Source: Saprospiraceae bacterium (GTDB taxonomy: Bacteria; Bacteroidota; Bacteroidia; Chitinophagales; Saprospiraceae). Taken from it: a DNA stretch of 64,000 bases. Location: the NCBI GenBank assembly GCA_028285545.1, contig JANQPA010000102.1, positions 62,001-126,000 of the forward strand, given 5' to 3'. Each line of letters starts with the position of its first letter. Position 1 is the stretch's first letter. This document shows positions 36,816 to 44,796 of the stretch, piece by piece. The position numbers and the translations under genes were made by a program. Under the pieces are notes generated by a model. The model did not search any database. It saw only the letters and a program-made list of their open reading frames with translations, and was not told the origin of the DNA.

Positions 36816-39800
36816 CTACCCCCTAGAAATAGGTATACTAAAAGCAAAAGTACTACCTTTCCCCAACTCACTTTCCACCCATATCTTTCCCTCATGATGC
36901 TCCACAATCTCTTTGCAAATTGGCAAACCCAGGCCTGTTCCTTTGTGAGTGTTGACTTGGTTAGCCTCTACTTGTTTAAATTTTTCGAAAACCTGGTCAA
37001 GATGCTCTGGTGGGATTCCGGATCCAGTGTCCTGGATAAAGAAGGTGATTTCATTTTCACCACTACCTTGCTTCTCCTTCGCCCCAATCCTGACATGGCC
37101 CTTATCCGTAAACTTCACCGCGTTAGAGAGCAAATTTATGAGCACCTGGATGAGTCGATTCTCATCAGCTGTAATCATCGGTAAATCCTCTGGCGCATCA
37201 ATGATAAGCTCCAAGTCTGGTTTTTGTTTAAAAATGGCAGAGGTGGCTGTGGTAGCTCGCTCTATGATTTCGGCAGACTTGATTTCTTCCATTTTCCATT
37301 CCATTTTCCCAGATTCAATTTTAGCCAGGTCCAGCAGCTCGTTGATCAAGGAAAGTAAACGCTCACTTTCCAATTGAATGATTTCCTGATTTTTGGCTAT
37401 ACGGTTGACTGATTTTTGGGCCTTGTCCTTCTCTGGATCCACGTTAGGAATGACCCGCTCCAGGAGGTTTTTATGATTGAGTTTGGTAAAACCAATAATA
37501 GAAGTAAGCGGAGTCCTCAATTCGTGGCTTACCGTAGAAAGGAAAACAGATTTGGCTTCATTGGCTTCCTCTGCTGCCGATGCCTTGGCGATGGCTGTCT
37601 CTTTTTCATAGTGCAGTCTGAAGTAGTATAATCTCCAGCGAACAAAAGCCCATATGACACCTACTAAAACCAAGAAGTAGACGATGTAGGCTAAGTTTGA
37701 TCGCCACCAGGGTGGCAAAATGGTAATTTCCATACGAGCCCCAATATCATTCCAAATACCATCAGCATTCGATCCCTTTACGTGGAAGGTATAGGTGCCT
37801 GGACTCAGATCGGCATAGCGTACTTTTCGATCCGTGGAGGGCATGGTCCAGGAGTCATCAATTCCCTCCATTTTCCAGGAATACTGATTTTTTACTGGAT
37901 CTAAATAGTGCAGGGCCACAAACTCGAAGCTGAGGTCATTCTGCCAATAGGGAAGGGTAATGGATGTAGTGCGAGAAACGGTTTCTTGAAAAATATCCCC
38001 ATCTGCAGCTTCATAAGGTTCCCCATTGATGGTCATGGACGTAATCCAAACCTTAGGAGAGATGGAGTCTTTCTTCAAGATTTCATCAGGATATATTCGG
38101 TATAGACCTTCCGTGGAAGCGATCCACATCGAATGGTCGCTCGTTTGGTAGTACTGGTGATGCCAAGGCCAGGGATTGGGTTCAAATTTTATGTCGGTAT
38201 AATTATCAAAGGACCTGGTGCGAGTATTAAATATAGATAATCCTCTCGGACTGGGAATCCAGAGCCGATCTCGATAATACAACATACTACCATTATCAAA
38301 ATGACCGTGATCAATATCATGGTGAAGCAAACCTTCTTTTTCTCCAAACATGATCAGTTTATTTTGGCTGGTATCCAGCAGGCCCAATCCCCCTCCACTG
38401 TAAGCCCCTAACCAGATCTGTCCTAAAGAATCTTCAGCGAAAGTCGTCACACCTGATTTTAAACCAGAATCCGATTCATATCGGGTGAAATTATCTGCGC
38501 CAGGCTTGTATTGGCATAATCCACCGTTCTCTGTTCCAATCCAAATCCGACCTTGGCCATCTTCTCTTAAAAAGAGAAGGTTATTATCGCTAATGCTTGC
38601 AGGGTCATTAGGATCAAAAATATAAGGAATGATTTCAGAACTATCCTTAGGTATTTTATATAAGCCTGCCTTGTCCTCTCCATAACCATTAATCCATATA
38701 TTACCTTGACGATCGCTATAAAATTTATAATAACCCGTATCTTCAAAAGTATATTCCCCAAGAATGATCCCATCTCTCTGATCAATCTTAAGTATTCTTT
38801 CCACTCGTTCTTTATAAGTACTCAACCAAATTGCACCAGACTCATCTTGTAACATTTGTACTATTGCATCTCCTTTTTTATACATGTGTTTAAGTGTATT
38901 ACTATTAGGACTATATCGATACACTCCACTCCCCATAGTTCCAATCCAAATTTGACCATGGGAATCCTCCAATAGGCCGTTAATGTTTTTATCTTTTAAG
39001 ATATTCAGGCTTTTCGGGAGATCAAATCGCTTAGATCTGGAGTCAAATACTCGAAGACCCACAGCAGTGCCCACCCAGAATTGCCCCGATTGATCTTCTA
39101 AAAAGCTATGGATTTGAGGGCTCGGCAGGCCGGTTTTCAAGGAATCTGCTTTGGGAAAAAAATCATAATTCTTTCCTGAAGGATCTTCCTTGAATAAATT
39201 TAGTTGAAATCCTAACCATAGTAAGCCTGAATGATCCTTAAGAAACCTGTAAGCAAGTGTATTACCAGGCATTGGCTTAGATCGAGTATTAAAGCTTTGA
39301 TCAAAAAAAGTAAAATCCTGATTAAGATGGTTATAATATAGATGAGTATTTGAGGGTTGATTTCTAAACCATATGCCGCTTGAATCCATGGTTCTGGGGA
39401 AACTGGATTGACCTGCCTGGGGCCAATGCTCTCCAAATAGCTTACCTTCTCCATAAAGGAAGTGTTCCACGGTTCGGGTCTCCGGATTAATAACAGATAA
39501 ACCTTCCCTAAGATGTGTTACCCATATTTTGCCATAGTAATCTTGAAAAGCGGTATAATTAGTGGCGTCAAGCAAACTGATTTCATCGGATAACCCACTG
39601 TGGTAACTTTGCTCTATTACTTCTGTATCCGAATTCCAGATATACATGCTATGATCACTTAACAAAATAACCCGATCATTCTGCATAGGGAATAAGGTCT
39701 CCAGGGTGTCTGTCGGTAATAAGGAGGAGTCACCTGGTTTGAGGACTATCTCAAAGGTATCTACCACTGGATCCCATTTGTAGAGCACCCCTGGTTCGTG

Positions 39801-40439
39801 TCCTATGAACCAAAGTTTTTGACTTCCGGGAGATTCATATAGATGGTAATTGCCTATTCTATCATTATGATAATAGAATTCACGGGCATTTTGGTCCACT
39901 GGATAATAAAAAAAGGAATCAGATGCTACATGCAATCGACCTAACCGCAATGAATCGGAAGCATAATTCAAGAACCATACATTGTCTCTCGTATCTTCAA
40001 ATAGTGGACTAAAACTTGAAAATTCCACCAAAGCGCTATCTTCTTTTTCATAAAGCCAGTTTTTGAAGTGGTGGGTTTTAGCATCGTACATGGCCAGTCC
40101 AGAGGCACCGCCAAAAGAATTCCCTCCAATCCAATAATCTCCCTTATGCCCCTTAATAACACCTCCATTGGTACTTGCCAGTTGCAAGCTTCCCTCTGCT
40201 GCTTCCTGATGGTTGATGCCAAATACTTCAAACTCATATCCATCATAGCGTACCAGCCCGTTTTGGGTGGTAAACCAGATAAAGCCCTGCTCATCTTGGT
40301 TGATTGAGCTTACCCATTCTTCTGGCAGGCCTTCTTTAATGCCGTATTCTTTGAAGTATATTTTTTCGGATTGAGCAAGTAGGGTTATTGGCAGCAGCAG
40401 GATGAGGAAAAATAGTAGTCGGGGCATTGGGTTTTTCAT
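36816..40439 (-). CDS. Two-component-propeller sensor histidine kinase
   Basis: The 1207-residue protein has a signal peptide (LLFFLILLLPITLLAQS). A periplasmic sensor of many propeller-type repeats follows (GFIWFTTQNGLVRYDGYEF, GQIWIGTMGSGVYRYS, GRIWIGTENGGLCQYK and others), forming two seven-bladed propellers, then a Y_Y_Y domain (about 830-890: LSFEFVALHYLDPVKNQYSW). One TM segment is near 910 (LAYIVYFLVLVGVIWAFV). HisKA carries the phosphoacceptor His972 in STVSHELRTPL, and HATPase_c has NLLSNAVKFTD, DTGSGIPPEHL and GTGLGLPICKE. It ends after the ATPase with no receiver or AraC domain, unlike the classical hybrid systems, so a separate regulator is needed; none is adjacent. Confidence 0.92.
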   Translation of the reverse strand: MKNPMPRLLFFLILLLPITLLAQSEKIYFKEYGIKEGLPEEWVSSINQDEQGFIWFTTQNGLVRYDGYEFEVFGINHQEAAEGSLQLASTNGGVIKGHKGDYWIGGNSFGGASGLAMYDAKTHHFKNWLYEKEDSALVEFSSFSPLFEDTRDNVWFLNYASDSLRLGRLHVASDSFFYYPVDQNAREFYYHNDRIGNYHLYESPGSQKLWFIGHEPGVLYKWDPVVDTFEIVLKPGDSSLLPTDTLETLFPMQNDRVILLSDHSMYIWNSDTEVIEQSYHSGLSDEISLLDATNYTAFQDYYGKIWVTHLREGLSVINPETRTVEHFLYGEGKLFGEHWPQAGQSSFPRTMDSSGIWFRNQPSNTHLYYNHLNQDFTFFDQSFNTRSKPMPGNTLAYRFLKDHSGLLWLGFQLNLFKEDPSGKNYDFFPKADSLKTGLPSPQIHSFLEDQSGQFWVGTAVGLRVFDSRSKRFDLPKSLNILKDKNINGLLEDSHGQIWIGTMGSGVYRYSPNSNTLKHMYKKGDAIVQMLQDESGAIWLSTYKERVERILKIDQRDGIILGEYTFEDTGYYKFYSDRQGNIWINGYGEDKAGLYKIPKDSSEIIPYIFDPNDPASISDNNLLFLREDGQGRIWIGTENGGLCQYKPGADNFTRYESDSGLKSGVTTFAEDSLGQIWLGAYSGGGLGLLDTSQNKLIMFGEKEGLLHHDIDHGHFDNGSMLYYRDRLWIPSPRGLSIFNTRTRSFDNYTDIKFEPNPWPWHHQYYQTSDHSMWIASTEGLYRIYPDEILKKDSISPKVWITSMTINGEPYEAADGDIFQETVSRTTSITLPYWQNDLSFEFVALHYLDPVKNQYSWKMEGIDDSWTMPSTDRKVRYADLSPGTYTFHVKGSNADGIWNDIGARMEITILPPWWRSNLAYIVYFLVLVGVIWAFVRWRLYYFRLHYEKETAIAKASAAEEANEAKSVFLSTVSHELRTPLTSIIGFTKLNHKNLLERVIPNVDPEKDKAQKSVNRIAKNQEIIQLESERLLSLINELLDLAKIESGKMEWKMEEIKSAEIIERATTATSAIFKQKPDLELIIDAPEDLPMITADENRLIQVLINLLSNAVKFTDKGHVRIGAKEKQGSGENEITFFIQDTGSGIPPEHLDQVFEKFKQVEANQVNTHKGTGLGLPICKEIVEHHEGKIWVESELGKGSTFAFSIPISRG

Positions 40440-40456
40440 AGGTGATAGTTTTCCAA

Positions 40457-40840
40457 CTATTTTTCTTTGGTAACTATTTTTTGAGTTTTATAGAAGTTAT
40501 CTAAAAGATTTTCTACTAATTCATCTAGTTGAATATTCTTTGATTCAATCCATTTTTTTATCTCACTTTTCAATTGAATCTTTATTTCTGTTTCACCCTC
40601 CTTTTTCATTAAAGGATCGGCATCAATTTGTACCCAATTCCCTTCAAATTCTTCGTCGTGTTCAATTGATTCTTCATCATAATAAATAGCTTCTTCTGGT
40701 ACGCTGACTCCAGCTTTAGATAATTTCATTACATCTAGAGACTCAATTTTTATTCTCTCGAAATCTATTAAATAATCGCTTATTTGTTCCCCTAGTTCTA
40801 TTTTTTTTAATGCTTCTGATACACTTATTTTAGTTTTCAT
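40457..40840 (-). CDS. BrnA-like antitoxin (putative)
   Basis: The 127-residue, strongly acidic protein has a C-terminal segment TEIKIQLKSEIKKWIESKNI, then QLDELVENLLDNFY, which fits a ribbon-helix-helix DNA-binding and toxin-binding unit as in BrnA. The N-terminal ~85 residues (SVSEALKKIELGEQISDYL, YYDEESIEHDEEFEGNW) are longer than in typical BrnA. It overlaps the upstream toxin gene by 11 bp, the usual BrnT-then-BrnA order. By analogy with the family it should repress its own operon. Confidence 0.65.
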   Translation of the reverse strand: MKTKISVSEALKKIELGEQISDYLIDFERIKIESLDVMKLSKAGVSVPEEAIYYDEESIEHDEEFEGNWVQIDADPLMKKEGETEIKIQLKSEIKKWIESKNIQLDELVENLLDNFYKTQKIVTKEK

Positions 40841-41126
40841 CCACCTGTTTTTTACTTAATTTTTTTGCCAAATAAGCTCTTCTCTCTTCTTTTTTTGCTC
40901 TTCTTGCTGATATTATTCGAATGGATAAATTTCTTATTGTATAAACTAGACTTATTATCGCTTCGTAAGCCTTACCAATGGTTAAATATCTCTTCTCTCC
41001 ATTTCTATCCTGACCATAAATCAATCTTTCTGAGTCATTGAAAATATCCGATGCATCTTCAAAGGATATTTTATGCTTCTTCTGGTTAGATTTATCCTTA
41101 TTCTCATCCCATTCAATTTTTGCCAT
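40830..41126 (-). CDS. brnT: BrnT family toxin
   Basis: 98 residues from ATG at 41126; the frame extends upstream to 41177, but MAKIEWDENK is the family start. WDENKDKSNQKKHKISFEDA, RLIYGQDRNGEKRYLTIG and IRIISARRAKKEERRAYL match the BrnT RelE-like ribonuclease, including the conserved IISARRA segment and the ERR-Y motif. It would cleave RNA and inhibit translation unless bound by the product of the overlapping downstream gene. Confidence 0.85.
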   Translation of the reverse strand: MAKIEWDENKDKSNQKKHKISFEDASDIFNDSERLIYGQDRNGEKRYLTIGKAYEAIISLVYTIRNLSIRIISARRAKKEERRAYLAKKLSKKQVDEN

Positions 41127-41399
41127 CCAATAAATTTTAGCATAGACTAAGATCGTTAATTCTTTTTTCTTATTCAACTCTATAAGAGTATAGCTTTATT
41201 TCCTCATAAATAGTTCCTTTTACATACAATTTATGGCAATCTGCTAAAAGATTGTGGGTTTACAGCTATACCCTTAATGGGGTAGCCATTCACTTCATAG
41301 CCCACTTTACGTTGTGGTGGCTATGAATTCCATAGCCTACAACTTATCCTTCGGAAATATTTTAGCATGGGATTTTTGAATTTTGAAATATATAGAAAC

Positions 41400-41444
41400 A
41401 AGTAGAGATAGGGAAAGACAATTTGTCTCCGCCTATCTCTACTT
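41400..41444. repeat. Long stem-loop with GACAATTTGTC core
   Basis: 13-bp perfect arms (AAGTAGAGATAGG at 41400-41412 and its complement at 41432-41444) enclose GACAATTTGTC at 41417-41427. It lies 20 bp past the osmC stop codon and may act as its terminator, although no clear T-tract follows. Confidence 0.65.
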
Positions 41445-41464
41445 GCCTCCACATATCTCTTATT

Positions 41465-41905
41465 TTACGACTCAAACGTAACATCCAAAACAATCTCCAC
41501 CGCACTCAAAGCCTTAGAAACCGGACACCCTTCCTTCGCGGCATTGGCAAATTCCAGAAATTGAGCCTCATCCATTCCACTTACTTTTCCAACCAAATCT
41601 AAATGGATGTTGGAAATGGCAAATCCACCGCTTTCTTCTCGCCCTATGGTAACGGTAGCTTTTGTAGTTAGTATTTCTGGCGTAAAACCTGCTCTGGATA
41701 GGCCAAAGCTTAAGGCCATATTGAAGCATCCGGCGTGGGCTGCTGCTATGAGTTCTTCTGGGTTGGTTCCTGCCTTGCCATCTTCATTTTCGAAACGGGT
41801 TTGGGCACTGTAAGGTGTTTCATCCAATACACCGCTAGGGCCTGATAAATGTCCACTACCTTCTTTTCCGGTTCCTTTCCAAACAGCAGTTGCTCTTCTT
41901 TTCAT
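41465..41905 (-). CDS. osmC: OsmC family peroxiredoxin
   Basis: The 146-residue protein has the two redox cysteines of the OsmC/Ohr fold, Cys60 in AAAHAGCFNMAL and Cys127 in AKEGCPVSKAL. The N-terminal pattern RRATAVWKGTGKEGSGHLS and the NPEELIAAAHAGCF core are typical of the OsmC subgroup rather than Ohr. It reduces organic hydroperoxides in the cytoplasm, with help from a dihydrolipoyl or thioredoxin system in characterised members. Monocistronic. Confidence 0.92.
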   Translation of the reverse strand: MKRRATAVWKGTGKEGSGHLSGPSGVLDETPYSAQTRFENEDGKAGTNPEELIAAAHAGCFNMALSFGLSRAGFTPEILTTKATVTIGREESGGFAISNIHLDLVGKVSGMDEAQFLEFANAAKEGCPVSKALSAVEIVLDVTFES

Positions 41906-42106
41906 TTTTGGAGTATTTTATAGTTAAGTATTATGAAAAATTAAATTTGTGACTAAATCTTGTTTAATGAAGTTCTAAAAAAAAGAATCAGATTTATTCC
42001 ACACTAACTAAAACAGTGTAAGTCAGTGAAATCAGTGTATGAAATCAGTGTCAAAAAATAATTGACGATTATTCATTACTAATCTGCTTCTCCTTTGCAA
42101 TTTAAA

Positions 42107-43132
42107 TTAATAAGTATCAAAAATTTGCTGAATTTCTTTTTTATCGTGATCATTGGTCAAAGCCAACATCAAGAGTATTCTAGCCTTATTAGCCGGTAAA
42201 TCTGGTGAAATGATCCAGCCTTGATCAGCATAAGGTTTGCCAATAATTCTACCTCCTCTTACACTGGATGCAATAACGATTGGGAAGTTACGATTTTTTA
42301 ATTTTTCCAAGCCTTCTAACATGCCATAACTCATGCGCCCACCCGCAAAAGAGCTAATAACCAATCCATCGATATCCCGCTGGCCCAACAATTCCAAAAT
42401 TTCCGGATCAAAACCCGCAAAATCCTGTACAATATCTATTTTGGAAAACTGAGCTATATTTTGCAAATTAAAATCACTTTGTATGGTATGAGGCTTTGTA
42501 GGAGTTCTATAGAAAATGATGGTATCGGGATCCGCAAACCCCAGGTATCCTAATGAATTGGCTTCAAAGGTTTCCACTCTACGGTTGTTCATTTTAAGCA
42601 GATCTCTACCTGCCGAAATATTTTCATTTAAGACTACCAAAACACCTTTTCCTCTTGCTTGCTCAGAAATGCTTACCCTTACCGCATTTAGAAGATTGGC
42701 GGGCCCGTCAGCTGATATTTCATTGGAAGACCGCATGGAACCCACAATGACAATTGGAATTTCTGTTTTTGCCACCAGATTTAGAAAAAAAGCGGTTTCC
42801 TCCATTGTATCCGTCCCATGTGTAATGATGATAGATGCCAAATCAGGTTTTTCCTGAATAATTTCCTGTATTCTTTGGGCCAAGTTCAGCCAGTTTTCTG
42901 GTTTCATTTTGGAAGAACCAATCTTACTAAACTCCTCTACACTTATTTCGGCATAATCTAATAAGCGAGGAACTGCCTGTACCAATTGAGGCCCATCCAC
43001 CATGGGGGCATCACTTCGGCTGGCAATAGTACCACCGGTAGTAAGGATATGTACTTTGGCTTGGGCCATAATAGAAATAGGAATTGTAGAGATGAAAATA
43101 GAGATTATGAATAGAAAAAGATGGTTTTTCAT
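42107..43132 (-). CDS. Exported type II-like asparaginase
   Basis: 341 residues from ATG at 43132, with a signal peptide (LFLFIISIFISTIPISIMAQA). The core matches asparaginase/glutaminase: HILTTGGTIASRS with Thr35 and IIITHGTDTMEETAFFL with Thr107-Asp108. In E. coli AnsB the third triad member is a Lys (Lys162). The aligned position here, counted from GVLVV back through SISEQARGKG, is Glu157, so the catalytic Lys appears replaced. By-eye alignment without a gap supports this, but a shift of one or two residues would not supply a Lys at that site. Periplasmic asparagine or glutamine hydrolysis is the expected role. It sits 1 bp from the HXXEE gene. Confidence 0.85.
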   Translation of the reverse strand: MKNHLFLFIISIFISTIPISIMAQAKVHILTTGGTIASRSDAPMVDGPQLVQAVPRLLDYAEISVEEFSKIGSSKMKPENWLNLAQRIQEIIQEKPDLASIIITHGTDTMEETAFFLNLVAKTEIPIVIVGSMRSSNEISADGPANLLNAVRVSISEQARGKGVLVVLNENISAGRDLLKMNNRRVETFEANSLGYLGFADPDTIIFYRTPTKPHTIQSDFNLQNIAQFSKIDIVQDFAGFDPEILELLGQRDIDGLVISSFAGGRMSYGMLEGLEKLKNRNFPIVIASSVRGGRIIGKPYADQGWIISPDLPANKARILLMLALTNDHDKKEIQQIFDTY

Positions 43133-43133
43133 T

Positions 43134-43583
43134 TTATATAGCTTGAGCAATAACATTCACTAGTATTTGAAATCCTACCCCGATTAGAACTCCCCATTGT
43201 CGATCTTTTAGCTTTGATTTTATATAAATCTTTTTATAAATGAGCACTCCAAGTGGTAAATAAATAATAATACCTGAAATTAATCCAGGAAAATAGCTCC
43301 AGGTATAAATACTTGCCAATAAATGAGCCCAGCCATTGATGAAAAAAAGCACTCCCACCGCTATTATAGCCAGGTAGTTTGGTCTTCGAAAATGATTATT
43401 GATGGCAATGGTCAAAACAATCATTAAAGCCACACTATTTATTATGATGAAATTAAGGGGTGATAAGTTTGTATTAAAAAAATTAGAAAACCACATGACA
43501 AAGCCTTCGCCTCCAAAATATTCTTCCAAAAGATGAACAATGAAAGCGAACACCAAAAGCCAGGAGATTTGTGAGTCTTTCAA
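43134..43583 (-). CDS. HXXEE-motif membrane protein
   Basis: The 149-residue protein has four or five transmembrane segments and the namesake motif HLLEEY near the N terminus (FAIVHLLEEYFGGEGF), as in the HXXEE domain family. Function is unknown; the paired acidic residues and His inside the membrane suggest metal binding or catalysis in the membrane. The start is TTG at 43583, 5 bp from the aminotransferase stop; the asparaginase follows 1 bp downstream, so the three genes form one transcript. Confidence 0.75.
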   Translation of the reverse strand: MKDSQISWLLVFAFIVHLLEEYFGGEGFVMWFSNFFNTNLSPLNFIIINSVALMIVLTIAINNHFRRPNYLAIIAVGVLFFINGWAHLLASIYTWSYFPGLISGIIIYLPLGVLIYKKIYIKSKLKDRQWGVLIGVGFQILVNVIAQAI

Positions 43584-43588
43584 CTTAT

Positions 43589-44710
43589 TTACACTAAATA
43601 GGCTTTGGCAGCTTGAACGAATTGCTTCATTTCATTGGGTTTGCCAATACTGATTCTTATGTGATGGGTCATATCTGGCCACTTGGTTATCAGAATGTTT
43701 TTCTGCTGAAGACTACTAATGATGTTTTTACGAAATGCATCAGAGCGAGCATAAATAAAGTTAGTGGAAGAAGGACGATATTCTATTCCCCAATCATCAA
43801 AAGCTTTATAAACGATGCTGCGGCCTTCTTCATTTTTTCGGACACACATTTTCAAAAACTCCGGATCATCTAAGGTAGCCATCGCACCGGCCAGTGGAGC
43901 TATTCCAGCAGAAATTTCCCAGCCCAGGTGCCTGCTGCGCAGAGCATCAATGTTCATTTTACTAGACAGAGCATAACCAATCCTTAAGCCTGCCAGGCCA
44001 TAAGCTTTGGAAAAAGTGCGGCAAATAACCAGATTTGGTAATTCTTTAATCAAACTAGCCATACTTCCTTTTTCTCCTTTTTTAGAGAATTCAATATAAG
44101 CTTCATCCACACAAATCAAAACATTTTCTGGAACAGCTCTTAGGAAGGATTTTAGATCATCATTATCTACCTCGGTCGAGGTTGGATTATTTGGATTACA
44201 GACAAAAACCAAAGAAGTACTAGAACTGATACCGTCCTTTAGTTTATTAAGATCCAAGCGATCATTTTTGTCCAGGCTTACTTTTTTGATACTGGCACCA
44301 CAGGCCTGGCCAAATCTAATGAGAGTTGGAAAGGAAGGCCATGGCGTTAGTATTTCTCCTTTTTTTAAACCAACATGCTGCCCTAATAAACTTAGCACTT
44401 CCGTTGAACCAGCAGTAAGCATAACCTGTGAGGACTTTAGGCCGAATCTTTGAGCTAATTTTGATTTTAGTTCATTAACTACAGCATCAGGATATCTATT
44501 GGATTCTTTGATGGCTTGAGTAATAGCTTTTAAGGCTTTATCAGAAGGTCCATAAGGATTTTCATTCCAATTGAGCTTAAGCAGTCCATTTTGTTCGGAA
44601 GAGGGATCTATTCCGGAGGCGTTATAGGCACCTGCGGGACCAGCTACTAATAAAGCTGTTGAGGCAAGAAGACTTTTTTGTATCCACTGACGTCTGCTAA
44701 AATTTGACAT
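43589..44710 (-). CDS. Tat-exported HisC-like PLP aminotransferase
   Basis: 373 residues from ATG at 44710 (an upstream extension to 44767 lacks a plausible signal). The N terminus NFSRRQWIQKSLLAS followed by ALLVAGPAGA is a twin-arginine signal. The rest is a fold-type I aminotransferase of the histidinol-phosphate group: GLLKLNWNENPYGPS, TAGSTEVLSLL, VFVCNPNNPTSTE, CVDEAYIEF, and the PLP Lys in CRTFSKAYGLAGLRIGYA. Cytoplasmic HisC enzymes have no such signal, so this copy acts in the periplasm after folding with PLP. Its neighbours, an exported asparaginase and a membrane protein, suggest periplasmic amino-acid use (inference). Confidence 0.85.
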   Translation of the reverse strand: MSNFSRRQWIQKSLLASTALLVAGPAGAYNASGIDPSSEQNGLLKLNWNENPYGPSDKALKAITQAIKESNRYPDAVVNELKSKLAQRFGLKSSQVMLTAGSTEVLSLLGQHVGLKKGEILTPWPSFPTLIRFGQACGASIKKVSLDKNDRLDLNKLKDGISSSTSLVFVCNPNNPTSTEVDNDDLKSFLRAVPENVLICVDEAYIEFSKKGEKGSMASLIKELPNLVICRTFSKAYGLAGLRIGYALSSKMNIDALRSRHLGWEISAGIAPLAGAMATLDDPEFLKMCVRKNEEGRSIVYKAFDDWGIEYRPSSTNFIYARSDAFRKNIISSLQQKNILITKWPDMTHHIRISIGKPNEMKQFVQAAKAYLV

Positions 44711-44740
44711 GATAATAGGGTGTTGGTTAAAAGGAAAATT

Positions 44741-44786
44741 AAAATAACATAAAAAGACGGTGGCCACCGTCTTTTTATGTTATTTT
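44741..44786 (-). terminator. Perfect 46-bp palindrome, terminator of the subtilase gene
   Basis: Two 23-bp arms meet without a spacer at 44763/44764 (centre ACGGTGGCCACCGT) with A/T tracts in the outer arms. It begins 10 bp after the subtilase stop codon on the minus strand and ends 31 bp before the aminotransferase start, so it reads as a strong, bidirectional-looking terminator. Confidence 0.85.
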
Positions 44787-44796
44787 TTACTAAAAA

